This document shows positions 55,200-63,771 of a stretch of 64,000 nucleotides of DNA, in pieces (position 1 is the stretch's first letter; every line of letters begins with the position of its first letter). The position numbers and the translations under genes are program-made. The stretch spans positions 62,001 through 126,000 of the forward strand of contig CAXBBM010000006.1 in assembly GCA_963973915.1 (NCBI GenBank). Direction: 5' to 3'. The notes beneath the pieces were generated by a model. That model worked only from the letters and a program-made list of their open reading frames with translations, did no database searches and was not told the DNA's origin. This DNA is from Polycyclovorans sp002706265 (GTDB lineage: Bacteria; Pseudomonadota; Gammaproteobacteria; Nevskiales; Nevskiaceae).

Positions 55200-55886
55200 A
55201 TGGGCGGGCAGCCGATCAAAGCGATTCTTACCGACATCGAAGGCACCACCTCCTCCATCGATTTCGTCCACGAGACCTTGTTCCCCTACGCGCGAGCGCG
55301 CATCCGTGACTGGCTGCGCGCCAACGCGCATCAAGACGAGGTGCACATTCAGCTCGACGCCGTGGAGCAGCTCGTGGGATGCGACCTGTCGCTGGCCGAA
55401 GCCGCCGACGTGCTGGAGCAGTGGATCGACGAAGACCGCAAGGCCACGCCGCTCAAAGCCTTGCAGGGGATGATCTGGGCCGAGGGCTACGCACAGGGTG
55501 AACTGCAGGGGCACGTCTACCCCGACACCCCGGCCGCGCTGCACCGGTGGCACGGCGACGGCCTGGCGCTGTACGTCTACTCCTCCGGCTCGGTCACGGC
55601 GCAGAAGCTGATCTTTGGCCACACCGCCCACGGCGACCTCACGCCATTGTTCACCGACTACTTCGACACCCGCGTGGGCGGCAAGCGCGAGGTGGCCAGC
55701 TACCGCGCCATCGTCGAGGCCGTGGGCTGTGCGCCGGAAGAGATCCTGTTTTTGTCAGACGTGGGCGCCGAACTCGACGCGGCGCGTGACGCGGGATTGC
55801 AGACCTGCCAAGTGGTGCGCGACGGCAAGACCCAGGCAGCGCCGGGGCATCGCCAAGTGGCGACCTTGGCCGAGATCAAGCTTTAG
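55200..55886 (+). CDS. mtnC: Enolase-phosphatase E1 MtnC
   Basis: HAD-family bifunctional enolase-phosphatase producing acireductone, the substrate of MtnD. It has 228 residues. Motifs: ILTDIEGTTSSIDFVHETLF (first Asp and cap start), YVYSSGSVTAQKLIFGHTAH (Ser motif), DTRVGGKREVASYRAIV (Lys motif) and EILFLSDVGAELDAARDAGL (acidic motif). The ATG directly follows the mtnD stop with no spacer. Last gene of the mtn run; 55887-56069 holds no gene. Confidence 0.96.
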   Translation: MGGQPIKAILTDIEGTTSSIDFVHETLFPYARARIRDWLRANAHQDEVHIQLDAVEQLVGCDLSLAEAADVLEQWIDEDRKATPLKALQGMIWAEGYAQGELQGHVYPDTPAALHRWHGDGLALYVYSSGSVTAQKLIFGHTAHGDLTPLFTDYFDTRVGGKREVASYRAIVEAVGCAPEEILFLSDVGAELDAARDAGLQTCQVVRDGKTQAAPGHRQVATLAEIKL

Positions 55887-56069
55887 CGCCAGCCTGGGCG
55901 GGGTGGGTTGCAACGCCCTCACCGCCATTGCTGATGGCCGGCCTGAGGGCTTTGCTTCTGACAGCAGGTCGCATCGCACACCGAAGGTGGCGGGCACGGC
56001 CCGCCCTTGGGGCTTTCGCCGCCACGCGCCCGCCGCCGGTGTGCCTGACGGTCGTGTCAGGTGCCAGGT

Positions 56070-56525
56070 CTAGATCAACCGTCCCCACGCCTGATAGACG
56101 GCCACGGCCACTGTGTTCGACAGATTCAGGCTGCGGCTGCCCGGCCGCATGGGTAAACGCAGGCGCTGTTCGCCGGGCAGGCTGTCGAGAAGGTCGGCGG
56201 GCAGTCCACGGCTTTCCGGGCCGAACAGCAGGATGTCGTCGGCGCCGGGGGTGGCATCGTCGTGGCGCCGGGTCGCTTTGGTGGTGTAGGCCCAGAGCAG
56301 GTGCGGTGGCTGTTGGGCGCGCCAGGCGCAGAACGCGGCCCAGTCGGCGTGGTGGGTGATGACGGCCTGCTCGTGATAGTCCAGCCCGGCCCGTGACAAT
56401 GACCTGTCGTCGGTCCTGAAGCCGAGTGGATGGATCAGGTGCAGCCGGGCGCCGGTGTTGGCGCACAGGCGGATGATGTTGCCGGTGTTGGGCGGAATTT
56501 CGGGTTGATACAGCGCAACGTGCAT
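56070..56525 (-). CDS. trmL: tRNA (cytidine(34)-2'-O)-methyltransferase TrmL
   Basis: SPOUT-class enzyme methylating the wobble ribose of tRNA-Leu. It has 151 residues. It opens MHVALYQPEIPPNTGNIIRL with CANTGARLHLIHPLGF. The SPOUT knot follows: ILLFGPESRGLP, LPMRPGSRSLNLSNTVAVAV, YQAWGRL. The Asn-Leu-Ser-Asn-Ser/Thr motif is complete. It is 11 bp after the DUF2007 gene on the same strand. Confidence 0.95.
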   Translation of the reverse strand: MHVALYQPEIPPNTGNIIRLCANTGARLHLIHPLGFRTDDRSLSRAGLDYHEQAVITHHADWAAFCAWRAQQPPHLLWAYTTKATRRHDDATPGADDILLFGPESRGLPADLLDSLPGEQRLRLPMRPGSRSLNLSNTVAVAVYQAWGRLI

Positions 56526-56536
56526 GGCGTGGTGAC

Positions 56537-56839
56537 TCAGGGGCGCTCGCGGCCGCAGGCCCAGCAGGTTTCGAACGCGGCGGGGTTGGGCTCGCCGCAG
56601 GGGCAGGGCCAGTCGGGCTGGTCGCTACGGGCTTCCCAGCGGGCGATGAGGGCGCGTGCCCGTTGGTGCTGCGTCGGGTCACGCAGCACGAGGCGGGGGT
56701 AGACGATGGCCGCCAGTTCACCGCGCGCGCCGACGGCGTGGGCGTCGAAGACATCCACCTCGATGTGATGCTCGGCCAGATGGTCCTTGAGCAGGTGGGC
56801 CTGTACCGGGTCGGCGGCCAGATAGAGGGGGGTGGCTAT
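56537..56839 (-). CDS. DUF2007-type protein with C-terminal zinc-ribbon, non-standard start
   Basis: About 100 residues. The N-terminal half reads ATPLYLAADPVQAHLLKDHL, AEHHIEVDVFDAH, then AAIVYPRLVLRD, like the DUF2007 'putative signal-transducing' fold. The C-terminus CPCGEPNPAAFETCWACGRE has two Cys pairs, a RanBP2-like zinc ribbon. No ATG, GTG or TTG precedes this frame near its natural start. ATA at 56839-56837 lies exactly where the start should be and overlaps the M16 stop (ATAG). GTG at 56758 would cut off a third of the domain. Function is unknown. Confidence 0.65.
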   Translation of the reverse strand: MATPLYLAADPVQAHLLKDHLAEHHIEVDVFDAHAVGARGELAAIVYPRLVLRDPTQHQRARALIARWEARSDQPDWPCPCGEPNPAAFETCWACGRERP

Positions 56840-59634
56840 CGCAGTCCCCGTTTTTCAAGCACGGCATTCACCGGTTCTTCAATCTGCGTGAGATCGCCCA
56901 CGATGACGATGACGGCGTGGTCGGGCAGGCCCAGCGCCGCAAAGGCCTCGCGTGCCGCAGCGGCATCCACCGCCTGAATGGCAGGCACGTAGTCGTTCCA
57001 GTAACCCTCGTCCAGCCCGTGGACCAGCGGCAGCATGAGCGCGCTGGCGACCTCGCCGGTGGTCTCGTTGCGGCCCGGCAGGCTGCGGGTCAGGTTGCCG
57101 GCGGCGTATTCCACTTCTTTGGCGGTGAACGGCCGGGTGTTCAGCGGCTCTTCGAGCAGGTGCATCAACTCGGCGAGTGCGTCGGCGGTGCGGTCGGTCT
57201 GGACGCTGGCGCTGGCCACCCAGGCCCGCGGGCCCAGGCTGGCGTTGAGGCGGGAGTAGGCCCCGTAGCTCCAGCTTTTTTCCACGCGCAGGCGTTGGTT
57301 GAGGCGCGCGGCGAAGGTGCCGCCCAGCACGCTGTTGGCCACGTCCAGCGCGCGTGCATTGGGGGCGGCGAAGGGCGGGGCCAGCGCGGCCACCAGCAGC
57401 ACCGACTGCGGTGCGTCCGGTTGATGCACCATCAAGACCTTGGGCTCGCTGGGCGCGTCCACGGGCGGCAGGGGCAGGGTGGGGGGTGCCTCGCGGGGGG
57501 CTTGCCAGTCGCCGAAGCTGGCTTCCAGCAGGGGCTCCACGGTGGCCCGGTCGGTGTCGCCGACGATCAGCATTTGCGCCCGGTCGGGGCGCAGCCACCG
57601 GCGATGAAACGCGCTGACGGCGTCCGGGGTCATGGCCTGCACCGATTCGGGTGTGCCCAGCCCGCTGCCGGGCATGCCGTAGGGGTGATCGGCCCCGAAC
57701 AGGGCGCGCGCCCAGCGGTTGTTGGCGATGCTGGTGGGGTCGGCCGCGGCCTGGGCCAGCGCGGCCAGGGTGCGCCGTTGCAGGCGCTCGAAGTCGTCGG
57801 GGTTGAAGCGCGGATGCCGCACCACGTCGGCCATCAGTGCCAGGCTGGGGGCCTGCCGCGAGCTGAGGGCGTTGAGGCTGACGAACGACAGGTCCAGGGT
57901 GTTGCCGCTGCTGATGGCCGCGCCGAGGCGGTCGGATTCGGCCGCCAGTTCCAGCGCATCGAGGGTGCCGGCGCCTTCGCTCATCCACGCCATCGCCAGT
58001 GCCGCGGTGCCGGGCGCGCTCAGGTGATCGGCCGCATGACCGGCGGGGAACAGCAGGGTGTATTGCACCACCGGCGCTGCGTCGCGCTGCGCCAGCGCCA
58101 CGCGAATGCCGTTGCTGAGGGTGAAGTGCTCCAGGCTCGGCAGGCTGAGGGCATCGGCTTCGCCGACGGCGGGAATGATGCTGCGATCGAGCGCGCCGGG
58201 GGCTTCGGCGTCGGTCTCAGCCTCGGCTTCGGCTTCGGCTTCGGCCTTGAAGGGTTCGACGGTAAGGGTGAAGTCGCCGCGCGAGAGCCAGCGCCGTGCG
58301 GCGTCGCGCACGGCCGCCGGGGTGGCGGTGCGCACCCGTTCGAGCCACACGTCGACAAAACCGGGATCGCCGCAATACACGGCGGCCTGGGCCAGTGCAT
58401 TGGCCTTGCCGCTGTAGCCGTCGATGCGTTCAAGACCGCGCACCGCGCCGGCAAAAATTTGCGTGCGGGCGCGCTCCAGTGCGGTTTCGCTGGGGCCTTC
58501 GGCGAGAAAACGCGCCAGTTCTTCGCGGACCACCGCTTCGGTGTCGGGCACGGCGGCGTCGGTGGCGACCATCACGTCGATGAGGAACTGCGAGGCAATC
58601 TCGGTGGGCAGCATGCCGGCCGAGGCGCTGGTGGCGCGCTGTTCCTTGAAGACCAGCCGGTCGTACAGCGGGGTGTTCTTGCCGCTGGCGAAGACCTGCG
58701 CGGCCAGTTCCAGCAGGGTGTGGTCGGCCTCGCAGTAGCCGGGCACGTTCCAGGTCATGATCTGCCGCGCTTGCGGCACGCGGTCTTGCAGGCGGTGGCG
58801 GGTGGCGGTGTCGCGCGGCGCCACCCAGGCTTCGACGCGCTGGCGCGGCGGGCCGGGCGGCAGGTCGCCAAAATAGTGTTTGACGCGTGCCAGTGCGTCG
58901 TCGAACGCGATGTCGCCGGCAATCACCAGCGTGGCGTTGGCCGCGCCGTAGTGGGTCTCGAACCAGTGGCTCACGTCGTCCAGGGTGGCGGCGCGCAGGT
59001 CTTCTTCCGAGCCGATGGCGGTCCATGAATAGGGGTGGCCTTCGGGCCAGGCGCGCTTGGCGATGATCTCCCAGATGCCGCCGTAGGGCTGGTTTTCACC
59101 CTGCTTCTTTTCGTTGAGCACCACGCCCACTTCTTCGTCGAGCTTGCTTTGGGTGAGCACCGGCAAAATGAAGCCCATGCGCTCGGCCTCGATCCACAGT
59201 GCGCGGTCCAGCGCCCCGGTGGGCACGTTCTGGAAGTAGTTGGTGCGGTCGTACCAGGTGGTGCCGTTGAGGCGGGTGGCGCCAATGGGCTCCAGCAACT
59301 TGAATGGATCGTCGTCGAAGTGCTCGGTGCCGCGAAACATCAGGTGCTCGAACAGGTGGGCAAAGCCGGTGAGGCCTGGGCGCTCGTCCTTGCTGCCCAC
59401 GTGGTACCAGACGTTGACCGCCACCAGCGGCGCCTTGCGGTCCTGGTGCAGCACCACGCGCAGGCCGTTGTCGAGCTGGTGTTCCTGATACGGAATGCGC
59501 ACCTCGGGCAGCGGCGGCAGCGTGTCGGGGACCGGGCTGTCGTCGCCGGTGGGCGGCACCAGCGCGCAGCCGGCAAGGCCCACGGCAGCCCATAATGAAA
59601 GCCCCGCCCACAACGCAGACCCTTGGCGCAACAT
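56836..59634 (-). CDS. M16-family zinc metallopeptidase, lipoprotein
   Basis: 932-residue pitrilysin-like protease with two M16 halves. MLRQGSALWAGLSLWAAVGLAGC is a lipoprotein signal with Cys near 23. The active site in the first half is HLFEHLMFRGTEHF (HxxEH, near 95-99), with the downstream Glu in the EEVGVVLNEKKQ stretch. The second half (about 500-932) lacks HxxEH, as in most two-domain M16 proteins. An acidic Glu-Ala run near 470-480 links them. GAGGAGG precedes ATG 59634. Substrate is unknown, probably periplasmic peptides. Only 22 bp separate its start from divergent ampD. Confidence 0.92.
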   Translation of the reverse strand: MLRQGSALWAGLSLWAAVGLAGCALVPPTGDDSPVPDTLPPLPEVRIPYQEHQLDNGLRVVLHQDRKAPLVAVNVWYHVGSKDERPGLTGFAHLFEHLMFRGTEHFDDDPFKLLEPIGATRLNGTTWYDRTNYFQNVPTGALDRALWIEAERMGFILPVLTQSKLDEEVGVVLNEKKQGENQPYGGIWEIIAKRAWPEGHPYSWTAIGSEEDLRAATLDDVSHWFETHYGAANATLVIAGDIAFDDALARVKHYFGDLPPGPPRQRVEAWVAPRDTATRHRLQDRVPQARQIMTWNVPGYCEADHTLLELAAQVFASGKNTPLYDRLVFKEQRATSASAGMLPTEIASQFLIDVMVATDAAVPDTEAVVREELARFLAEGPSETALERARTQIFAGAVRGLERIDGYSGKANALAQAAVYCGDPGFVDVWLERVRTATPAAVRDAARRWLSRGDFTLTVEPFKAEAEAEAEAETDAEAPGALDRSIIPAVGEADALSLPSLEHFTLSNGIRVALAQRDAAPVVQYTLLFPAGHAADHLSAPGTAALAMAWMSEGAGTLDALELAAESDRLGAAISSGNTLDLSFVSLNALSSRQAPSLALMADVVRHPRFNPDDFERLQRRTLAALAQAAADPTSIANNRWARALFGADHPYGMPGSGLGTPESVQAMTPDAVSAFHRRWLRPDRAQMLIVGDTDRATVEPLLEASFGDWQAPREAPPTLPLPPVDAPSEPKVLMVHQPDAPQSVLLVAALAPPFAAPNARALDVANSVLGGTFAARLNQRLRVEKSWSYGAYSRLNASLGPRAWVASASVQTDRTADALAELMHLLEEPLNTRPFTAKEVEYAAGNLTRSLPGRNETTGEVASALMLPLVHGLDEGYWNDYVPAIQAVDAAAAREAFAALGLPDHAVIVIVGDLTQIEEPVNAVLEKRGLR

Positions 59635-59656
59635 GCGACCTCCTCGTTCAGATGCA

Positions 59657-60241
59657 ATGCGGTCGAGTGTAACGACGGCACGGTTTTCGGGCGGCGTGCG
59701 GGTCAGCGCCGACGGCGACTGGTTGCTGGGCGCGCGCCAGGTGGCCTCGCCCAACCACGACGCGCGGCCGGTGGCCGATGACATTTCATTGCTGGTGATT
59801 CACGCCATTTCATTGCCGCCGGAGCGTTTTTCCGGCCCTGCCGTGATGCAGTTGTTCACCAACCGGCTGGACCCGGCCGGGCATCCCTACTTCGCGGCGC
59901 TGGCGGGTGTGCGGGTGTCGGCGCACCTGTTCATCCGCCGACGCGGCGAGCTGATTCAGTTCGTGCCGTTCAGCGCCCGTGCCTGGCATGCCGGCGCCTC
60001 GCATTGGCAGGGCCGGGACCGCTGCAATGATTTTTCGATCGGCATCGAGCTTGAGGGCTCGGACCACCGACCGTTCACCACCGCGCAGATGCGGCGTCTG
60101 CGGCAGGTCGTGGGGGCACTGCAATCGGCGTTTCCGCAGATCACCCGCGAGCGGGTGGTGGGCCACAGCGACATCGCGCCCGGCCGCAAGACCGATCCGG
60201 GGCCGTGGTTCGACTGGGACCAGCTCTGGCGTGACGGCTGA
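59657..60241 (+). CDS. ampD: 1,6-anhydro-N-acetylmuramyl-L-alanine amidase AmpD
   Basis: Cytoplasmic Zn-amidase that releases the stem peptide from anhydro-muropeptides during wall recycling and keeps AmpC beta-lactamase inducers low. It has 194 residues. Motifs: ISLLVIHAISLPPERFSGPA (Zn His in VIHAIS), FTNRLDPAGHPYFAALAGVR, VSAHLFIRRRGELIQFVPF, HAGASHWQGRDRCNDFSIGI (Zn His), and VVGHSDIAPGRKTDPGPWF (Zn Asp region). ATG 59657 is chosen although it has no strong ribosome-binding site. It links with amgK-murU at 50.8 kb. Confidence 0.94.
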   Translation: MRSSVTTARFSGGVRVSADGDWLLGARQVASPNHDARPVADDISLLVIHAISLPPERFSGPAVMQLFTNRLDPAGHPYFAALAGVRVSAHLFIRRRGELIQFVPFSARAWHAGASHWQGRDRCNDFSIGIELEGSDHRPFTTAQMRRLRQVVGALQSAFPQITRERVVGHSDIAPGRKTDPGPWFDWDQLWRDG

Positions 60242-60380
60242 CCGCAGGTCACAGGCGCCTGCGGATCGGCGGTCGAGAATGAGTCGGGTTCGAGTCAGTT
60301 AAAATATGGGCCCCTCAACACGCATTGACGCCAATTCTGGCGCTTTGTGCAGTTCATTTACTCAAAAAGGACGGTAGGCG

Positions 60381-61388
60381 ATGGCGATCAAGGTCGGGAT
60401 CAACGGGTACGGACGAATCGGGCGCAATGTGTTGCGTGCGCTCTATGAAAGCGGTCGCAAAGACGTGCAGATCGTCGCGATCAACGACCTGGGTCCGGTT
60501 GACACCAACGCCCACCTGACGCGCTACGACACCACGCATGGCCGCTTCCCCGGCACCGTGGAAGTGGAAGGCGATTACATGATCGTCAACGGCGACAAGA
60601 TTCGCGTGCTGGCCAACCGCGACCCGGCCCAGCTGCCCTGGGGCGAACTCGGGGTTGACGTGGTCATGGAGTGCACCGGTTTCTTCGCCACGGCCGAAAA
60701 GGCCGGCCTGCACATCAAGGGCGGCGCCAAGAAGGTGATCGTCAGCCAGCCGGCCGGCAACGACGTGAAGACCATCGTCTATGGCGTGAACCACGACACC
60801 CTCGTGGCCAGCGACAGCATTGTCAGCAACGCGTCGTGCACCACCAACGGCCTTGCGCCGCTGGTGGCGCCGCTGCAGACCGCCATTGGCGTGGTGCACG
60901 GGCAGATGACAACCATTCACGCTTTCACCAACGATCAGGTGCTGACCGACGTGTACCACTCCGACCTGCGTCGTGCGCGCTCGGCGGTCAACAACATGAT
61001 TCCCACCAAGACCGGCGCCGCGGCCGCCGTGGGCCTGGTGTTGCCCGAACTCAAAGGCAAGCTCGACGGCTACTCGGTGCGCGTGCCGACCATCAACGTG
61101 TCGCTGGTGGACCTGACCTTCGTGGCCGCGCGCGACACCTCGGCCGAGGAAGTGAACAGCGTGCTCAAGGCCGCCGCCGACGGCCCGCTGAAAGGCGTGC
61201 TGAACTACACCGACGCGCCGATGGTGAGCAGTGACTTCAACCACGATCCGGCCTCCAGCACCGTGGATGCCCTGCTGACGAAAGTCATCGACAAGCGTCT
61301 GGTCAAGGTGGCGTCGTGGTACGACAACGAATGGGGTTTCTCGAACCGCATGCTCGACACCGCGGTGGCCCTGACCAACGCGAAGTAA
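60381..61388 (+). CDS. gapA: Glyceraldehyde-3-phosphate dehydrogenase (type I)
   Basis: NAD-dependent glycolytic enzyme of 335 residues. MAIKVGINGYGRIGRNVLRA is the Rossmann start. Asp in VAINDLGPVDTNAHLTRYDT favours NAD. Catalytic Cys is in the motif NASCTTNGLAPLV (near 155) with general-base His in HSDLRRARSAVNNMIPTKTG region. The C-terminal KVASWYDNEWGFSNRM is complete. AGGA lies ten bases upstream of the ATG. It ends at a strong terminator, so it is separate from pgk, which encodes the next glycolytic step. Confidence 0.97.
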   Translation: MAIKVGINGYGRIGRNVLRALYESGRKDVQIVAINDLGPVDTNAHLTRYDTTHGRFPGTVEVEGDYMIVNGDKIRVLANRDPAQLPWGELGVDVVMECTGFFATAEKAGLHIKGGAKKVIVSQPAGNDVKTIVYGVNHDTLVASDSIVSNASCTTNGLAPLVAPLQTAIGVVHGQMTTIHAFTNDQVLTDVYHSDLRRARSAVNNMIPTKTGAAAAVGLVLPELKGKLDGYSVRVPTINVSLVDLTFVAARDTSAEEVNSVLKAAADGPLKGVLNYTDAPMVSSDFNHDPASSTVDALLTKVIDKRLVKVASWYDNEWGFSNRMLDTAVALTNAK

Positions 61389-61413
61389 GTCGTACCCGTG
61401 ATGAGGTGACCCG

Positions 61414-61451
61414 AGAACCGGCCGTCGTGTCAGCGATGCCGGTTCTTTTTT
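61414..61451 (+). terminator. Intrinsic terminator of gapA
   Basis: Stem AGAACCGGC (61414-61422), 15-base loop, stem GCCGGTTCT (61438-61446), T tract 61447-61451. Confidence 0.92.
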
Positions 61452-61489
61452 ATGCCCGCTGAATTTTTTGTCCGTGAGTGCCATTGCCC

Positions 61490-62668
61490 ATGAATTTTCT
61501 TCGCCTTGAATCGCTAGACCTCGCCGGTAAACGCCTGCTGATCCGTCAGGATCTGAACGTGCCGATCGCCAACGGCCGCATCGCCTCGGACGCCCGTCTG
61601 CGCGCCAGCCTGCCGACCCTCAAGCTGGCCCTGGAGCGCGGTGCGTCGGTGTTGGTCATATCGCACCTCGGCCGCCCCAAGGCGGGGCGCTTCGAACCCG
61701 AGCACTCGTTGACGCTGGTGGCGGCATGGCTGTCGGCACAACTCGGTCGCACCGTGCCGTTGATCAGCAACTGGATCGACGGCGTGGCGCTGCAGCCCGG
61801 CCAGATCGCCCTGGGCGAGAACACCCGCTTTCTGGTCGGCGAGAAAACCGATGACGAGGCGCTGGCCACGCGCATGGCCGCGCTCTGTGATGTCTACGTG
61901 ATGGATGCCTTCGGCACCGCGCACCGCGCCGAGTGCTCCACCCACGGCGTGGCCCTGAAGGCGCCGATGGCCTGCGCCGGTCCGCTGCTGTCGGCCGAGC
62001 TGGATGCGCTGGGCAAGGCGCTGGCCACGCCCAAGCGACCGTTGGCGGTGATTGTCGGTGGCTCGAAGGTGTCGACCAAACTCGATCTGCTGAAAACCCT
62101 GGCCGACAAGGCCGACCAGCTCATCATCGGCGGCGGCATTGCCAACACCTTTTTGGCCGCCATCGGCAAGCCCGTCGGCAAGAGCCTCTACGAGCCCGAC
62201 ATGCTCGATACGGCGCGCGAGATTCTGGCGACCATCCGCGCCCGCGGCGGCGACATTCCCATGCCGCTCGACGTGGTCGTGGCCCCCGAGTTCAGCAACG
62301 AAGCACACGCCGAAGTGCGCCTGGTCGATGACGTGGAAGCCGACGAGATGATTCTCGACATCGGCCCCAGAACCCGCGCCACACTGGCCGGCCTGCTGAA
62401 AAACTGCGGCACCATCGTCTGGAACGGCCCGGTGGGCGTGTTCGAGTACGACAGCTTCGCCGCGGGCACCAAGGCCCTGGCGCTGGCCATCGCCGAATCC
62501 GATGGCTTCTCGCTGGCCGGGGGCGGCGACACCCTGGCCGCCATCGACAAATTCGGAGTCGCCGACCGCATCAGCTACATCTCCACCGGTGGCGGCGCGT
62601 TCCTGGAGTTTCTGGAAGGCAAGACGCTGCCCGCAGTGGCCGCCTTGGCCCAGCGCGCGGCGGGTTGA
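61490..62668 (+). CDS. pgk: Phosphoglycerate kinase
   Basis: Transfers phosphate from 1,3-bisphosphoglycerate to ADP. It has 392 residues, the normal bacterial length. Motifs: KRLLIRQDLNVPIANGRIAS (substrate-binding RxDxNVP), VLVISHLGRPKAGRFEPEHS, ALGENTRFLVGEKTDD, DAFGTAHRAECSTHGVAL, VGGSKVSTKLDLLKTLADKA (hinge), and GGGDTLAAIDKFGVADRISY before the final STGGGAFLEFLEGKTLP. ATG 61490 is used; an upstream frame start would add four residues only. A 107-bp inverted-repeat element lies 26 bp after the stop. Confidence 0.97.
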   Translation: MNFLRLESLDLAGKRLLIRQDLNVPIANGRIASDARLRASLPTLKLALERGASVLVISHLGRPKAGRFEPEHSLTLVAAWLSAQLGRTVPLISNWIDGVALQPGQIALGENTRFLVGEKTDDEALATRMAALCDVYVMDAFGTAHRAECSTHGVALKAPMACAGPLLSAELDALGKALATPKRPLAVIVGGSKVSTKLDLLKTLADKADQLIIGGGIANTFLAAIGKPVGKSLYEPDMLDTAREILATIRARGGDIPMPLDVVVAPEFSNEAHAEVRLVDDVEADEMILDIGPRTRATLAGLLKNCGTIVWNGPVGVFEYDSFAAGTKALALAIAESDGFSLAGGGDTLAAIDKFGVADRISYISTGGGAFLEFLEGKTLPAVAALAQRAAG

Positions 62669-62693
62669 GGGTTCGCGGGGTTTTTATCGCCCC

Positions 62694-62800
62694 GGTGCCC
62701 ACGCACCAGCCGACGGGTTGCCTCTCGTAGATACCGTCTTGGCTGTCAACTCATTTTCGATACGAGTGCGGGGTTGTAGTCGGTCTGGTGCGTGGGCACC
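62694..62800. repeat. 107-bp inverted-repeat element after pgk
   Basis: Left arm 62694-62714 pairs with right arm 62779-62800 over 21 bp, with one bulged T at 62784; the outer 16 bp (GGTGCCCACGCACCAG / CTGGTGCGTGGGCACC) are perfect. The 64-bp middle has no ORF. No T tract follows and no target-site duplication is evident. The rest of the 309-bp gap between pgk and cysQ shows no gene. It could be a small MITE-like element or a structured 3' end. Confidence 0.85.
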
Positions 62801-62977
62801 AGCAGGCGACACCCCTCCCGGCGGCCCGCGGCCGCCGCGGTTTGGCTACCCAAGCAAAGCCGTCGTGGCAGCAGTTCGTCGCGACGCGCGCTGACCGTGT
62901 GGAAACCAAGGCCCTTTGGGTCGTAGCCAGCAGCCAGCCCCGGTCTGCACCTGGGTACTCGCAGCCGAATCACGGCC

Positions 62978-63748
62978 TCACGGTTGCCCGGTGACCAGAA
63001 ACTCCGGGTTGATCAGGGATTCGTTCTGGTTGTAGCGCAATGGCGTGCGCTCGGCCAGCGACAGCACCGCGCCGCCGGCTTCTTCGACCACACACTGCGC
63101 GGCGGCGGTGTCCCACTCGGAGGTTGGCCCCAGGCGCGGATACAGGTCGGCCTCGCCGGCCGCGATGAGGCAGAACTTGAGCGAGCTGCCGCGCGACATC
63201 ACCTCATGCGGCGGCAGGGCGTCGAGCCAGGCCTGGGTGCGGGCGTCGCGATGCGAGCGGCTGGCGAGCACGGTGGGCCGCGCGGGTGGCGGGCGGGTCT
63301 GAATCGGCGCGCTGGCGCCTTCACGGATGCGGGTGGCACCGGCGCCACGCGCGGCGGCGTAGGTCTCGGCGAGCACCGGCGCGTGCACCACGCCGAGCAC
63401 CGGGGCGCCATCGACGATCAGCGCCACATTCACGGTGAACTCGCCGTTGCGCTTGACGAACTCGCGCGTGCCGTCCAGCGGATCGACCAGCCAGTAACGT
63501 GACCATTGACGGCGGGTCTCGAAGGGCAGCACCGCGCCTTCTTCAGAAAGCACGGGAATGTTGGGCCACGCGGCGGCGAGCGCGGCGGCGATGTGCCGGT
63601 GAGCACGCAGGTCGGCCTGGGTGAGCGGCGAATCGTCCCCCTTGTGCTCGACGCTGAAATCCTGCCGGTAGACGTCCAGAATATGGCGACCCGCGCCTTC
63701 GCAGATGTGGATCACTTCCGGCAACCATTGAGCCCATTCAGATGACAC
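62978..63748 (-). CDS. cysQ: 3'(2'),5'-bisphosphate nucleotidase CysQ
   Basis: Removes the 3'-phosphate of PAP formed in sulfate assimilation. It has 256 residues. IMPase fold: KGDDSPLTQADLRAHRHIAA, VLSEEGAVLPFETRRQW (acidic site), WLVDPLDGTREFVKRNGEFT (metal motif DPxDGTREF, CysQ-like) and GPTSEWDTAAAQCVVEEAGG (second motif). GTG at 63748, with AGAGG five bases upstream, is the start. It diverges from the HAD nucleotidase gene with almost no space between. Confidence 0.94.
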   Translation of the reverse strand: MSSEWAQWLPEVIHICEGAGRHILDVYRQDFSVEHKGDDSPLTQADLRAHRHIAAALAAAWPNIPVLSEEGAVLPFETRRQWSRYWLVDPLDGTREFVKRNGEFTVNVALIVDGAPVLGVVHAPVLAETYAAARGAGATRIREGASAPIQTRPPPARPTVLASRSHRDARTQAWLDALPPHEVMSRGSSLKFCLIAAGEADLYPRLGPTSEWDTAAAQCVVEEAGGAVLSLAERTPLRYNQNESLINPEFLVTGQP

Positions 63749-63771
63749 AGTCCACCTCTTCCGATGCGTGC

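Noticed and set aside
56917..59028. 703-codon open frame opposite the M16 protease gene
   Set aside because: Antisense shadow; composition is Gly/Ala/Gln/Arg-rich with no domain, while the minus frame has a full M16 motif set.
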